Positions 7,596 through 17,663 are shown, counted from the stretch's first letter. The stretch is DNA of 64,000 nucleotides from an uncultured Alphaproteobacteria bacterium (GCA_929200255.1 CAKMYZ010000007.1:62001-126000); one strand, 5' to 3'. Numbers and translations: made by a program. Notes: a model not told the origin generated them from the letters alone.

Positions 7596-9668
7596 CTATT
7601 CCGCGGCGATCTGGATGACCGGCTCCATATCTGACAGATCCGCATCGCGTAGGTGGCATTTGATCTGGTGACCATCCGCCAGTACACGCACCGGCGGCAC
7701 ATCCTTTTCGCACAAGCCACCGGCAACCTTTGACTTGTGATTGCAGCGTGTCTGGAACGGGCAGCCGCTGGGCGGGTTCATCGCCGACGGGATATCACCT
7801 TCAAGCACGATGTGCTTTTTCTTGACCGAGGTATCCGCAATTGGCACCGCCGAGAGCAGAGCCTCTGTATAAGGGTGATAAGGCGGCGCGAACACCTGAT
7901 CAGTTGATCCAAGCTCAACCACGTGGCCCAGATACATGACCATCACACGGTCAGACAGATAGCGCACGATCGACAGATCATGGCTGATAAACAGCAGCGT
8001 GGTTTTATGTTCGCGCTGGATTTCCATCAGCAGATCGGTCACTGCCGCTTGCACGGATACGTCCAGCGCTGACACGGGTTCATCGGCGACAACAATACGC
8101 GCATCACCGGCGAACGCGCGGGCGATACCCACACGCTGCTTTTGCCCACCCGACAGTTGCCGCGGCATCCGGTCAGCAAAGGCACGGGGCAGTTTCACCA
8201 GATCAAGCAGGTTGAGCATCCGCTCGCGCCGCTCGGCATCGTTATTACCGATGCCAAAGATTTCCAGTGCCCGCATGATCTGCCGTCCGACCGTCATCGA
8301 GGGGTTGAGCGTGTCAAAGGGGTTCTGAAACACCATCTGAATATCGGCAATCGTCTTGGTATCGCGGGTCTCAATGGGGGTGTCGCCGATGGAATTATTA
8401 TCCAGCAGGATTTCACCTTCGGTTGCTGTTTCCAGCCCCATGAGGACCTTGGCAAAGGTGGATTTACCGCAGCCAGATTCGCCGACGATGGCCAATGTTT
8501 CACTTTCGCGCGCTTCAAAGCTGAGGGTTTCGTTGGCTTTCACGACTTTCTTGTCGCCGCCACCAAAGAGCGCATTTGCCGCAACCTCATAGTATTTCTT
8601 GAGGTTATCCATTTTCAGGACCACCGGCCCCGGTTCGGGTTTTTGTGTCTGCGCACCCACTTCGACCGGCGCCTGCCAGTCGATTTCAGCAAATTTCAGA
8701 CAGCGCGTCTGATGCCGGTCATTCCCGGGCACAGAATCCATCGGGATGAAACCGGCGTCGCAGCGCCCGGCCTCAAAATAATCGCAGCGGGGGCCAAAGT
8801 TGCAGCCCTGCGGTCGTTCATGCGGCAAAGGAAAGTTGCCGGGGATGGCGATCAGTGGTCGTGCATTTTTGTCGGCATCGGGCAGGGGAATCGACCGGAA
8901 CAGCGCCTGTGTATAGGGGTGCTGCATTTCGTCGAACACGTCCTCGATTGATCCGCGCTCCACCGCTTCGCCGGAGTACATCACACAAATCCGGTCGCAG
9001 GTTTCCAGCACAAGCCCAAGGTTGTGGCTGATGAACAGCATCGAGGTGCCGTATTTCTTGCCAAGGTCTTTGACCAGTTCCACGACCGCCGCCTCGACCG
9101 TCACGTCAAGCGCGGTTGTGGGTTCATCAAGGATCAGCAGGGACGGTTTCGACATCAGTGCCATCGCGATCACGATGCGCTGCTGTTGACCGCCCGACAG
9201 TTGGTGTGGATAGCTTTTCAACATCCGTTCGGGGTCAGGCAGTTTTACATCGGTGACAACTTCCAGCGCGCGGGCGTAGGCTTCTTTCTCGCTCACGCCT
9301 TCGTGGATCATCGGCACTTCCATCAGTTGCTTGCCGATCTTCATCGCCGGGTTCAGTGACGCCATCGGTTCCTGATAGATCATCGCAATTTCAGAGCCGC
9401 GAATGTCGCGCAGTTCTTCCGGTGACATCTCATTCAGGTTGCGGCCCTTGAACTTAATGGACCCACCGACGATGCGACCGTTGACGCCAAGGTCTTGCAT
9501 GACCCCCAAGGCAACCGTGGATTTGCCGCAGCCACTTTCGCCCACAAGGCCAAGCGCCTCACCGGGCATGACTTTGGCGGAGAAATCCATCACCGCTGGG
9601 ATTTCGCGCAGACGGGTGAAGAAGGAAATCGAAAGCTTGTCGATCTCAAGGATTGGTTGATCAGTCAT
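7596..9668 (-). CDS. ABC transporter ATP-binding protein, fused DppD-DppF type
   Basis: 690 residues carrying two complete ATPase domains in one chain. The first has Walker A GESGCGKSTVA (about residue 39) and signature LSGGQQQR; the second has GESGCGKSTFA (about 394) and LSGGQKQR. Each is followed by the Cys-containing oligopeptide-transporter C-terminal motif (GCNFGPRCDYF; GCPFQTRCNHK). In most bacteria these are two proteins, DppD/OppD and DppF/OppF. It energises the two permeases encoded just upstream (3-bp gap). The substrate is probably a peptide or related amphiphilic solute. Confidence 0.93.
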   Translation of the reverse strand: MTDQPILEIDKLSISFFTRLREIPAVMDFSAKVMPGEALGLVGESGCGKSTVALGVMQDLGVNGRIVGGSIKFKGRNLNEMSPEELRDIRGSEIAMIYQEPMASLNPAMKIGKQLMEVPMIHEGVSEKEAYARALEVVTDVKLPDPERMLKSYPHQLSGGQQQRIVIAMALMSKPSLLILDEPTTALDVTVEAAVVELVKDLGKKYGTSMLFISHNLGLVLETCDRICVMYSGEAVERGSIEDVFDEMQHPYTQALFRSIPLPDADKNARPLIAIPGNFPLPHERPQGCNFGPRCDYFEAGRCDAGFIPMDSVPGNDRHQTRCLKFAEIDWQAPVEVGAQTQKPEPGPVVLKMDNLKKYYEVAANALFGGGDKKVVKANETLSFEARESETLAIVGESGCGKSTFAKVLMGLETATEGEILLDNNSIGDTPIETRDTKTIADIQMVFQNPFDTLNPSMTVGRQIMRALEIFGIGNNDAERRERMLNLLDLVKLPRAFADRMPRQLSGGQKQRVGIARAFAGDARIVVADEPVSALDVSVQAAVTDLLMEIQREHKTTLLFISHDLSIVRYLSDRVMVMYLGHVVELGSTDQVFAPPYHPYTEALLSAVPIADTSVKKKHIVLEGDIPSAMNPPSGCPFQTRCNHKSKVAGGLCEKDVPPVRVLADGHQIKCHLRDADLSDMEPVIQIAAE

Positions 9669-9671
9669 CTT

Positions 9672-11183
9672 TTAGTCCTTCAAGCTTTCTTCACGCAGGC
9701 CATCGGCCAGCAGGTTCAGACCCAAAACGAGGCTGAGCAAGGCGACCGCCGGTGGCAGGGCAGGGTGGGCGTAGATCAGCAAGAGCTTGCGCCCCTCATT
9801 GATCGTGGACCCCCAGTCAGGGCTTTCTGACGACAGACCCAGACCGAAGAAGCCCAAGGTCCCCAAAAGGATCGTGGTGTAACCAATCCGCAGGCAGAAA
9901 TCGACGATCAGCGGTCCACGTGCGTTGGGCAGAATTTCCCACAGCATGATGTACCATGCGCCCTCGCCACGTGTCTGCGCCGCCGCCACATAGTCGCGCG
10001 TGCGCAGGTCAAGTGTGAGGCCGCGCACGATACGGAAGACGGTAGGCGCGTTCACAAAGACGACCGAGACAAAGACGACAAGGATGGTGATGTCGAAAAG
10101 GTCGAACCATGCGGGCAAAGTAATCGTAAGGTTACTTAGCCAGTTGATCGGCATGAAGTAGAGAGGCTGAACCGGGCGTCCAATGAAGTCAATGACCGTG
10201 CCCGGTTGGTTGATGACCGACACATAGAGCCATGCCAGAATGCCCAGAACAGGGATCATGATCGCGTTACGCTTGGCCGGTTGCGTGTAGTAGCGCGAGT
10301 TCAGCAATACCCCAAAGAAAATCAAGGGGAATACAAATAGGAACGCGGCCATATAGGATGGAATCCCCGTCAGCACGATTTCCGGCGTCACCAGCAGGTA
10401 GAATAGCAGGATCACCGGGAAGGCGAGGATCAGGTTGGCGACAAAGGATAGGACAGTGTCCAACTTGCCACCATAGAACCCAGCAGGCAGGCCCAGCGTG
10501 ATCCCCACCATGAAGGCAAAGATCGTGGCCAGCGGTGCGATGGCAATCACGAAGACCGATCCTGTGACCACCCGGCTAAAGATATCGCGGGCAAGGTTGT
10601 CGCCACCCAGCAGGTAATGCGGGATGGCGCCTTCTGTCCCTTCGGGCACAGGTACACCGGGCACCTTGTTTTTGAGACCGGATACCTGCGTCAGGTAGTC
10701 ATGCGTTAGGATCATGTCGAAGAGGCCGACAAACAGCGCCGTGAACACCCAGAACATCACCAGAGCAAAGCCGATCATGCCGATGGTGCTGTCGAAAAGT
10801 TTGCCATAAAGGCCAAGGCGGCGCTTGTAATAGATCGACACGGCAAAAAGCGCGATCAGCGCGATCCAGACCGGCAGAAACCGCTTTGACATCTCGCCGA
10901 TGATGCCTGCCGCGCCATAGGGCATAACCAACGGTACGACGATGTAGCCGATGACCACGGCAAGCGAGGCAAGGAACGTCCATTTCACCCCGGTTTCGGC
11001 CATGCCCAAGGCGCCACCGCGCGCCTCAAGTGTTCCATCGGGATTGGATTGCAGGGTCATCGGGGCGGCAAAGAACCCCAGAACGAATTGCGCGACAACG
11101 GCGATGGCCAGAAGGGCCAGCAACACCATCAGCACCGGGTTAAGATAGCCGCCGAGGCTGCCTGTCCATGTAAGAGCTTCCAT
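9672..11183 (-). CDS. ABC transporter permease, DppC type with long N-terminal membrane extension
   Basis: 503 residues, about 200 more than a typical DppC/OppC. The C-terminal part is the usual inner-membrane permease domain, with the cytoplasmic loop that contacts the ATPase seen as DYVAAAQTRGEGAWYIMLWEILPN. The first roughly 160 residues add several extra hydrophobic segments, and another insertion (TQPAKRNAIMIPVLGILAWLYV region) splits the permease core. It lies between the partner permease (15-bp gap) and the ATPase gene (3-bp gap). Longer permeases of this kind exist in alphaproteobacteria, so I read it as intact rather than as a gene fusion artefact. Confidence 0.88.
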   Translation of the reverse strand: MEALTWTGSLGGYLNPVLMVLLALLAIAVVAQFVLGFFAAPMTLQSNPDGTLEARGGALGMAETGVKWTFLASLAVVIGYIVVPLVMPYGAAGIIGEMSKRFLPVWIALIALFAVSIYYKRRLGLYGKLFDSTIGMIGFALVMFWVFTALFVGLFDMILTHDYLTQVSGLKNKVPGVPVPEGTEGAIPHYLLGGDNLARDIFSRVVTGSVFVIAIAPLATIFAFMVGITLGLPAGFYGGKLDTVLSFVANLILAFPVILLFYLLVTPEIVLTGIPSYMAAFLFVFPLIFFGVLLNSRYYTQPAKRNAIMIPVLGILAWLYVSVINQPGTVIDFIGRPVQPLYFMPINWLSNLTITLPAWFDLFDITILVVFVSVVFVNAPTVFRIVRGLTLDLRTRDYVAAAQTRGEGAWYIMLWEILPNARGPLIVDFCLRIGYTTILLGTLGFFGLGLSSESPDWGSTINEGRKLLLIYAHPALPPAVALLSLVLGLNLLADGLREESLKD

Positions 11184-11198
11184 AGGTTCAGCCTCCTC

Positions 11199-12245
11199 TT
11201 AAGAAATACGAATGCGTGGGTTCAGGAACACATAGCCGATGTCGGATATCAGCTGTGTGATCAGGACCACGAAGACGGAAACGATGGAAACACCAAGCAA
11301 CAGCTCAATGTCGTTATTGCCGGCGGCCTGCACCAACACCCAGCCAAAGCCCTTGTAGTTGAACAAGGTTTCAACAATGACCACGCCGTTCAAGAGCCAC
11401 GGAAACTGCAACATGATGACGGTAAATGGTGCGATCAGCGCGTTACGCAGGGCGTGTTTCAGGACGATCTTGGGAAAGCTGACGCCCTTCAGCCGTGCGG
11501 TGCGGATATACTGCGCTGTCATGACCTCGGTCATCGAGGCCCGGGTCATTCGGGCGATATAGCCCATGCCATAAAGGGCGATAGTCATCACGGGTAGGAA
11601 GAAGTTTTCGAAAGTCGCATCGTCCATGGCCGAGGTCGCCGTCCCCTTGAACCATTGCATCCCGAAGGTCGCAGTTGCAAAAACAGAGATAAAGACAACA
11701 CCAGACACATATTCGGGCGTGGCGGTTGAGACGATAGAGACTGTTGAGAGGCTGCGGTCGGTGCGTGACCCTTCGCGCATACCCGCCAACACGCCAATAA
11801 TCAGCGCGCCGGGTACCATGACCATCATGACCCAGAACATCAGCTTGCCGGTCAACCCCAGGCGGGTCGCCACGATGGTACCGACCTCATCCTTGAAGAC
11901 CGTTGAATAACCCCAGTCCCCTTGCAGGATACCGCAGAAGGTAGCTGCATCCTCGACAGGTTCCCCGGGTATCTGACATCTTGCGCGGACCTCACCATCG
12001 GTGCCTTCAATGACGTAACCGGGCAGCACCCCCAGCCATTGGCCATATTTGACTGGCAAGGCTTGTGAATACCCCCGGTTTTCCAGCCAGGAGACCACAG
12101 CTTCGTCCGACATGCGGGCGTTGCCTTGGGTTTTGGCAAGTTTTTCAAGGTTTGGTGCAAGGTTGGTCAGCCAGAACACAATGAATGTCAGGCAGAGTGC
12201 CGTGAGGAGCATGACCCCAAGGCGGCGCAGAATAAACAGTCCCAT
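11199..12245 (-). CDS. ABC transporter permease, DppB type
   Basis: 348 residues, the normal length for DppB/OppB. It opens MGLFILRRLGVMLLTALCL, typical for the family. An extracytoplasmic insertion follows the first membrane segment, and the ATPase-contact loop reads YIRTARLKGVSFPKIVLKHALRNALIAP. It pairs with the DppC-type protein to form the channel. It is separated from the binding-protein gene by 127 bp containing a strong hairpin that may reduce its expression relative to that gene. Confidence 0.92.
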   Translation of the reverse strand: MGLFILRRLGVMLLTALCLTFIVFWLTNLAPNLEKLAKTQGNARMSDEAVVSWLENRGYSQALPVKYGQWLGVLPGYVIEGTDGEVRARCQIPGEPVEDAATFCGILQGDWGYSTVFKDEVGTIVATRLGLTGKLMFWVMMVMVPGALIIGVLAGMREGSRTDRSLSTVSIVSTATPEYVSGVVFISVFATATFGMQWFKGTATSAMDDATFENFFLPVMTIALYGMGYIARMTRASMTEVMTAQYIRTARLKGVSFPKIVLKHALRNALIAPFTVIMLQFPWLLNGVVIVETLFNYKGFGWVLVQAAGNNDIELLLGVSIVSVFVVLITQLISDIGYVFLNPRIRIS

Positions 12246-12332
12246 AAAGGCCCCTGTTGGTGAGCAGCGTCAGGACGTTGCCTGACTTGAATCTTTGTTG
12301 TGGCCCCGGTTTTCCGGTGATCCACATCGACA

Positions 12333-12364
12333 ACAAAAAAGGGCCGCCCGGCGATGGGCGGCCC
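12333..12364 (-). terminator. stem-loop and T-tract between binding-protein and permease genes
   Basis: GGGCCGCCC (12341-12349) pairs with GGGCGGCCC (12356-12364). On the minus strand it is followed by TTTTTTGTTG. It lies 8 bp after the binding-protein stop. Partial termination here would give more binding protein than permease, a common arrangement in ABC operons. Confidence 0.75.
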
Positions 12365-12372
12365 GATTTACA

Positions 12373-14031
12373 TTAGGCTGCGAATGCGACCTTATACATC
12401 TGTGGCAGATATGCGATGTGCATATCCCAGCCTACGATACCAGGCTTGGCATGACGGTAGACCGTGCGCCAGTATGGCTGGATGGTCACGCCTTCGTCGG
12501 TCATGATGCCTTGCAGCTTGGCCATAACCTCGCGGCGCTCGTCGGCATCCGCCAGAGAGTTGGCTTCAGCCAGCAGTGCATCAAACTCAGCATTGGCAAA
12601 GCCCGCTTCATTCCATGCCTCGCCCGAACGATAGGCCAGACCAAGGATCTGTGTATCGATGGGGCGGTGGTTCCAGTTGGTGGAAGAGAACGGATATTTT
12701 GTCCAGTCGTTCCAGAAGGTCGAACCTGGAATGATGGTCCGCTTGATGTTGAAGCCCGCATCACGCAACTGCGCGGCAACCGCATCAGTTGTGTTCTTGC
12801 GCCAGTCATCGTCGATCGAGACGATTTCCATCTCAAAATCAGCCATGCCAGCCTCGGTCAGCAGGGCAAGCGCACCTTCGGGGTCATGGGCCAGGCCGGG
12901 AACATCGGCCCATGCTGGGTGCATCGGACCCACGTGCTGGTTGCGCGCAACCACACCGCGGTTGGCATAGCCCAGTTCAAGGCAGACAGAATTGTCAACG
13001 GCCATGGCAATTGCCTGACGGACGCGCTTGTCTGCGTAGGGCTGCATACCATCGACTTCGGCCAGCTGGTTTGGACGGATCACGATTGTCGCAGCAGAAG
13101 CGACTTCAGACCGTTCCCAACCGATGCCTTCGACAACATCCACAAAATCACCAACGGTTTCGTAGAACATGTCAACTTCGTCGGCTGCAGCCGCAGCCAC
13201 CCAAGCGGATGGGTCTGTGCCATAATCGATATATTCGATACGGTCGAGGAAGGCACCGCGGTTTTCGGCATAGCCCCACCACTCAAAGCCTTCGTTGCGG
13301 ACCAGCACGGCCTTCACACCCACTTCGAGGCTCTCTGGCAGGTAAGGGCCAGTGCCGACGGGGTTGCCGGTCATGTTCTCTGGATCGAAATCGGCAGGCA
13401 CGATAGCGGCCGGATAGTCGGCCATCCCAGCGATCAGCGTGATGTCGGACGCAGGCAGATTCAGGCGCACTGTTAGATCATCAACAACCTCAATAGCGCC
13501 GTCAACAGCGGTGCCTGTGGCCTCATCAATCAGGACGGCAAAGCGGCCGGCCATAGAGTTGCCTTCGACGTTCTTGTCACACCAGCCTTCGATGTTGCGT
13601 GCAACATCCGCTGCGGTAAAGTCAGACCCGTCGTTCCATTTCACACCCGGGCGGACGTTCAATGTGTAAACTGTGGCGTCTGCATTGACGTCCCAGCTGC
13701 TCAACAGCATTGGCGTAAAGGAGCCGTCGTTGTTGTACTCGACAAGGTATTCCAGCCAGCCGTGTGAAAAGAACGCGATCTGCGTCCAGTCATATGTGCG
13801 GGGGTCTTTCAGCGCGCGGACTTCCATCTGCATGCGGATGGTCCCACCTTGCTGCGCGTGACCGGCGGCATGGGCCGGTGCCGCAGCACCAATCAAACCA
13901 TATGCTGCAGTCGCGGTGACACCCAAAGCGGTTGTGCGTGCGAGGAATTCGCGGCGGTCAATCTTGCCCGCGATTGCGTCCTCTGCATACATCTTGGCGT
14001 ATGGATGGATTTCTGTTTTTGAGTGCTTCAT
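12373..14031 (-). CDS. ABC transporter substrate-binding protein, family 5 (peptide type), Tat signal
   Basis: 552 residues from an ATG preceded by CAGGGAGAAACGA. The frame is open 34 codons upstream, but no ribosome site supports that start. A twin-arginine signal is visible (DRREFLARTTALG, then a hydrophobic run ending PAHAAGHA), preceded by an unusually long n-region of about 25 residues. The mature part has the SBP_bac_5 layout, including PGVKWNDGSDFTAADVARN. It captures the substrate in the periplasm for the two permeases and the fused ATPase downstream. Conserved lipoprotein Cys is absent. Substrate unknown. Confidence 0.92.
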   Translation of the reverse strand: MKHSKTEIHPYAKMYAEDAIAGKIDRREFLARTTALGVTATAAYGLIGAAAPAHAAGHAQQGGTIRMQMEVRALKDPRTYDWTQIAFFSHGWLEYLVEYNNDGSFTPMLLSSWDVNADATVYTLNVRPGVKWNDGSDFTAADVARNIEGWCDKNVEGNSMAGRFAVLIDEATGTAVDGAIEVVDDLTVRLNLPASDITLIAGMADYPAAIVPADFDPENMTGNPVGTGPYLPESLEVGVKAVLVRNEGFEWWGYAENRGAFLDRIEYIDYGTDPSAWVAAAAADEVDMFYETVGDFVDVVEGIGWERSEVASAATIVIRPNQLAEVDGMQPYADKRVRQAIAMAVDNSVCLELGYANRGVVARNQHVGPMHPAWADVPGLAHDPEGALALLTEAGMADFEMEIVSIDDDWRKNTTDAVAAQLRDAGFNIKRTIIPGSTFWNDWTKYPFSSTNWNHRPIDTQILGLAYRSGEAWNEAGFANAEFDALLAEANSLADADERREVMAKLQGIMTDEGVTIQPYWRTVYRHAKPGIVGWDMHIAYLPQMYKVAFAA

Positions 14032-14146
14032 TCGTTTCTCCCTGTAACACAGTGTTTTTTGCCGCAGCAAAGCCGCTGGCAGACAATCGTCCGATATCTT
14101 TTCAGTGGTCTCCCGTCCGGGGATATTCGGCACAATTTTAGATCAC

Positions 14147-14161
14147 AGGTCAACCTGACCT
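14147..14161. promoter_or_regulatory. short inverted repeat upstream of the transporter operon
   Basis: AGGTCA-ACC-TGACCT, a perfect 6-bp inverted repeat 116 bp upstream of the binding-protein start. It could be an operator; AraC regulators usually bind direct repeats, so it need not belong to the adjacent regulator. Confidence 0.3.
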
Positions 14162-14265
14162 TTCGCAAATTGAATGACAATTACGACATCATGGTGGGCC
14201 AAAAGCGACATCGCGGGCTGGGTGATGGGGCTCAGCAATATGCGGCAGTGCAGCAAAACAAGGCC

Positions 14266-15081
14266 CTATCCACGCAGCTGAGCCATATCCCGTTTACGAA
14301 AGCCAGAGGGCGTTTCTCCGGACTTTTCAAGAAAACTGCGGGTGAAATAGGCCGCAGACCGAAAGCTGAGCGCTTTGGCGATATCCTGAATGGGGCGGCG
14401 GGTTTCACGCAGCATCACGCAGGCCTCGTAGTGGATGCGATCATTCAGCAGGGCGAGCGCCGAGCGCCCACAGGTTTTCTGACAACAACGCGTCAGGTGG
14501 GTGGGGGTGACGTTCAATTGGCTGGCATAGCCCGACACCCCGCGATCAGATGAAAAATCCTGCGCAATGAGGGCGGTGTAGCGAGCCACAAGTCGGGCGG
14601 CGGCCGTATTGCGTCGCTGGTCCGTCGTGGCTGGGTCGCGGTCGCGCAATTGCCGGTCCACAAAGACGGTGAGCAGCCCCAGATAGCACTGCGCCGCACG
14701 CGGGTCACCGCTTGGCTGGATTTCACGTTCAATGGATTCCATTAGACCGATCAATTCTTTTTGTTGGTCGTTCTGCATCAGGCGCAGATGGAAGGGCGCA
14801 TCAGGCCAGTCATTGGTATCGGGCAGGGTGAGCATCTGACCGAAGACAGACGGGCCAACCTCCATCCCGTACATGGTATGAGGTGGCAGATAGATCAGGT
14901 TGTTGGGGCCATAGCCATTTGTCAGGCCGGCCACGGTGATCCTGCCTTGCCCACGGGTGATGTGAATAATGCGTGCGCTGGCATGGCTGCGCATGGCCTC
15001 GGTGCGCCAGCGCATTGCCTGCGCTGCGTGGGTGATTGTGCCCAATTGAAGACCGGGTTTTGGGTTGGTTTGCATGTGCAT
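14266..15081 (-). CDS. AraC family transcriptional regulator
   Basis: 271 residues from ATG at 15081, placed 7 bp after a GAGG. The N-terminal part (about 1-165) is a cupin-like sensing domain (SHASARIIHITRGQGRITV, YLPPHTMYGMEVG). The C-terminal 100 residues hold two helix-turn-helix motifs of AraC type: YASQLNVTPTHLTRCCQK and DIAKALSFRSAAYFTRSF, ending in the usual GETPSGFRK. It lies on the same strand upstream of the peptide-type ABC operon, 234 bp before the binding-protein gene, so it is the best candidate regulator of that operon. The ligand is unknown. Confidence 0.9.
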   Translation of the reverse strand: MHMQTNPKPGLQLGTITHAAQAMRWRTEAMRSHASARIIHITRGQGRITVAGLTNGYGPNNLIYLPPHTMYGMEVGPSVFGQMLTLPDTNDWPDAPFHLRLMQNDQQKELIGLMESIEREIQPSGDPRAAQCYLGLLTVFVDRQLRDRDPATTDQRRNTAAARLVARYTALIAQDFSSDRGVSGYASQLNVTPTHLTRCCQKTCGRSALALLNDRIHYEACVMLRETRRPIQDIAKALSFRSAAYFTRSFLEKSGETPSGFRKRDMAQLRG

Positions 15082-15147
15082 CAACTTGCCTCAATGTTGA
15101 TTTTTAACAAACCTGCCGAGAAAGCCTTTTGAAATCAATGATCTGGA

Positions 15148-16038
15148 TTAGCCTGCGAATCGCAGTGTTGCAGATAAGTCAGTGTTGTCTGCCGCGATAT
15201 GATGCCAATCTTTGTGTTTTGATCGAAACCATGTGCGTTGCCGTTTGGCGTATTGCCGCGAGGCAATGATCGCGGCTTCCCGTGCATCCTCCAACGTCAG
15301 ATGCCCCTGAAGATGCGCGATCAGTTCCGGCGCGCCGATGGCTTTGGACGATTGAAAGGCCGGATCCCAATTTGGGAGCATCCTTCGCGCTTCGTCCAGC
15401 GCGCCCGTCTGTAGCATCAGGTCAAAACGCCGGGCGATCCGGTCGTTGAGCCAGTCCTTAGGTGCGTCCAACGTGATGCAAACGGCCTGATCCGCTGGTA
15501 ACAGAGGTGGCGGCGTTTCGTCCTGCCATGCCGCAAGCGACTTACCAGTGGCCTGCTGCACCTCCCAGGCGCGCTGTACTCGCATCGGGTTCTGGGTGTC
15601 GATACGGGCGCGCGTTTGTGCATCAAGACCGGCCAGAAGATCGGGCAGGGCGATTTGATCGGCCTTTGCGCGCAGCGCCGGAGGTGTTGTAGGGATATCC
15701 GCCAACCCTTGCGTGAGCGCATGAAAGTTCAATCCTGTCCCCCCCACGACAATAGGGCGGGTGTCGCCTATCAAGAAGGGAGCCACGTCACGCAGCCAAT
15801 GACCTGCAGAGTAAGGCGCATCAAAGGGCACATGCCCATATAGCGCATGTGGCGCCCGCGCCAGATCAGCGTCATCAGGCCGCGCGGTCAGAATGTGCCA
15901 GCCATCAAAGACCTGCAAAGCATCCGCATTCACAATCACACCGCCCTGCGCCTGAGCGATGGTCAGAGCGAGAGCTGACTTGCCCGAGGCCGTTGGCCCA
16001 GCAATCAGCACCGGTTGATGCGGGGTGATCGTGATCAT
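15148..16038 (-). CDS. miaA: tRNA dimethylallyltransferase
   Basis: 296 residues starting [24 protein letters not shown]. The frame is open far upstream, but the P-loop GPTASGKS belongs near the N-terminus in this family. Other landmarks are [35 protein letters not shown], and [14 protein letters not shown] near the C-terminus. It transfers the dimethylallyl group to A37 of tRNAs reading U-starting codons. It diverges from pyrH with about 105 bp between the starts; the same region must hold both promoters. Confidence 0.96.
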   Translation of the reverse strand: MITITPHQPVLIAGPTASGKSALALTIAQAQGGVIVNADALQVFDGWHILTARPDDADLARAPHALYGHVPFDAPYSAGHWLRDVAPFLIGDTRPIVVGGTGLNFHALTQGLADIPTTPPALRAKADQIALPDLLAGLDAQTRARIDTQNPMRVQRAWEVQQATGKSLAAWQDETPPPLLPADQAVCITLDAPKDWLNDRIARRFDLMLQTGALDEARRMLPNWDPAFQSSKAIGAPELIAHLQGHLTLEDAREAAIIASRQYAKRQRTWFRSKHKDWHHIAADNTDLSATLRFAG

Positions 16039-16143
16039 GCGGCCTTCATGCCGGGTCTTGCTTTTCTGGGCAAGCTGGCATTGAACCTTGGCGCGATTTG
16101 CGACATTTTGCGCGCCAATGGCATCAGTGGCGAGGGCAGCACC

Positions 16144-16869
16144 ATGGGCGACACCGAAAACGCAGCATATAAACGGGTCATGCTGAAGATATCGGGAGAG
16201 GCGCTGATGGGCGACACCTCTTTCGGATTGCACCCCCCAACAGTCCAGCGGATCGCCAAGGAAGTCAAAACCGTGCATGACATGGGCGTTGAGATTTGCA
16301 TGGTCATCGGCGGCGGCAATATCTTTCGCGGCCTGCAGGGGTCCGCCCAGGGGATGGAACGCACCACGGCCGATTACATGGGGATGCTGGCCACCGTGAT
16401 GAACGCGCTGGCCATGCAATCCGCCTTGGAAGAACTGGGTATTCATACGCGGGTGATCTCTGCCATCACAATGAACGAGGTGGCAGAGCCTTACATCCGC
16501 CGTCGCGCCGTGCGCCACCTAGAGAAGAAGCGGGTCTGTATCTTTGCAGCAGGGACAGGCAACCCTTATTTCACAACCGATACAGCCGCGACCCTGCGTG
16601 CCAGCGAAATGAACTGCGAAGCGATTTTCAAGGGCACCAAGGTAGATGGCGTCTATGACAAGGACCCTGTTACGAACGATGATGCCGTCCGCTATGATGT
16701 AGTCAACTATGATGAGGTGCTGCAAAAGCATCTGGGCGTGATGGACGCCAGTGCCATAGCCCTTGCCCGCGACAATGATCTGCCGATCATCGTGTTCTCG
16801 CTGGATGACAAGGGTGGGTTCCGCGGTATTCTGGCGGGCGAAGGCACATATACCATCGTGAAGGATTAA
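16144..16869 (+). CDS. pyrH: UMP kinase
   Basis: 241 residues starting [20 protein letters not shown]. The frame is open upstream, but that part is not family sequence. The amino acid kinase fold is visible: [19 protein letters not shown], and [27 protein letters not shown] towards the end. It phosphorylates UMP to UDP in the cytoplasm. As in most proteobacteria it precedes frr, here separated by an unusually structured 197-bp leader. Length and motifs are typical. Confidence 0.97.
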   Translation: MGDTENAAYKRVMLKISGEALMGDTSFGLHPPTVQRIAKEVKTVHDMGVEICMVIGGGNIFRGLQGSAQGMERTTADYMGMLATVMNALAMQSALEELGIHTRVISAITMNEVAEPYIRRRAVRHLEKKRVCIFAAGTGNPYFTTDTAATLRASEMNCEAIFKGTKVDGVYDKDPVTNDDAVRYDVVNYDEVLQKHLGVMDASAIALARDNDLPIIVFSLDDKGGFRGILAGEGTYTIVKD

Positions 16870-17066
16870 AGGGGCGGCTGCACCGCATTCTATTGATGTG
16901 AACGAGGGGCGCGGCCTCTCAACGTCCCGCGATACTCCAGAACAATAGAAGCGGACTGCGGGCAAACTGCACGAGACCTACCGGTTTGCCTGACTATACA
17001 AGTCCAAGGCTTTGGCCTAGAACGATGAAAAGGCGGGCAAAGCCCGATGGAGAAGAGCAGAACGAT
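16870..17066 (+). other. structured 197-bp pyrH-frr intergenic region
   Basis: No gene, but several stem-loops can be drawn. CCGCATTCTATTG (16883-16895) pairs imperfectly with CAATAGAAGCGG (16943-16954), with GAGG/CCTC inside. GGCAAAC (16961-16967) pairs with GTTTGCC (16984-16990). GGGC-AAA-GCCC lies immediately before the frr ribosome site GGAGAAGAG. This may be a processed leader or a control element for ribosome recycling factor. Confidence 0.4.
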
Positions 17067-17630
17067 ATGGCAGACGATTTTGAAATTGATACCGATGACC
17101 TGACCCGCCGCATGGAGGGTGCCGTCGCCAATCTTCGGGTTGAGTTGGCTTCTCTTCGCACGGGCCGTGCGTCCGGGTCGATGCTGGAACCGGTGATGGT
17201 GGATGCATACGGATCCATGACGCCGATCAACCAGGTCGGTACCGTGAACGTGCCAGAGCCGCGCATGGTGACCATCAATGTCTGGGACAAAGGTCTTGTC
17301 GGCAAGGTAGAGAAAGCCATTCGCGAGAGTGGCCTGGGCATCAACCCTCAGCTCAACGGCACGATCATCATGTTGCCGATTCCGGAACTGAATGAAGAAC
17401 GCCGCCGCGAGTTGACAAAGGTTGCGGGCCAATACGCCGAAAGCGCGCGTGTCTCGATCCGCAATCTGCGCCGTGATGGTATGGACCAGATCAAGAAGGC
17501 CAAGGCTGACGGCATGTCCGAGGACGACCAGAAGTTCTGGGAAAGCGCTGTGCAGGAAGTCACAGACGCGCATGTCAAGATTGTCGATGAGACGGTGGAG
17601 ACGAAACAAGCTGAAATCATGCAGGTCTAA
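17067..17630 (+). CDS. frr: ribosome recycling factor
   Basis: 187 residues from ATG after GGAGAAGAG, the exact usual length. The opening [20 protein letters not shown] and the conserved [20 protein letters not shown] and [13 protein letters not shown] helix ([16 protein letters not shown]) identify it. It splits post-termination ribosomes together with EF-G. It begins the run of co-oriented genes that continues to lpxB; uppS follows after 33 bp. Confidence 0.97.
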   Translation: MADDFEIDTDDLTRRMEGAVANLRVELASLRTGRASGSMLEPVMVDAYGSMTPINQVGTVNVPEPRMVTINVWDKGLVGKVEKAIRESGLGINPQLNGTIIMLPIPELNEERRRELTKVAGQYAESARVSIRNLRRDGMDQIKKAKADGMSEDDQKFWESAVQEVTDAHVKIVDETVETKQAEIMQV

Positions 17631-17663
17631 CCCGCTCGGCCCAAGCAATGAGAGGGGCTTTTG

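Noticed and set aside
14032..14133. Upstream extension of the substrate-binding protein
   Set aside because: The ribosome site GGGAG and the twin-arginine signal fit the ATG at 14031; the extension has no family sequence.
16039..16518. Upstream extension of miaA over pyrH
   Set aside because: It is antisense to pyrH and precedes the P-loop by about 160 residues; the family starts at 16038.
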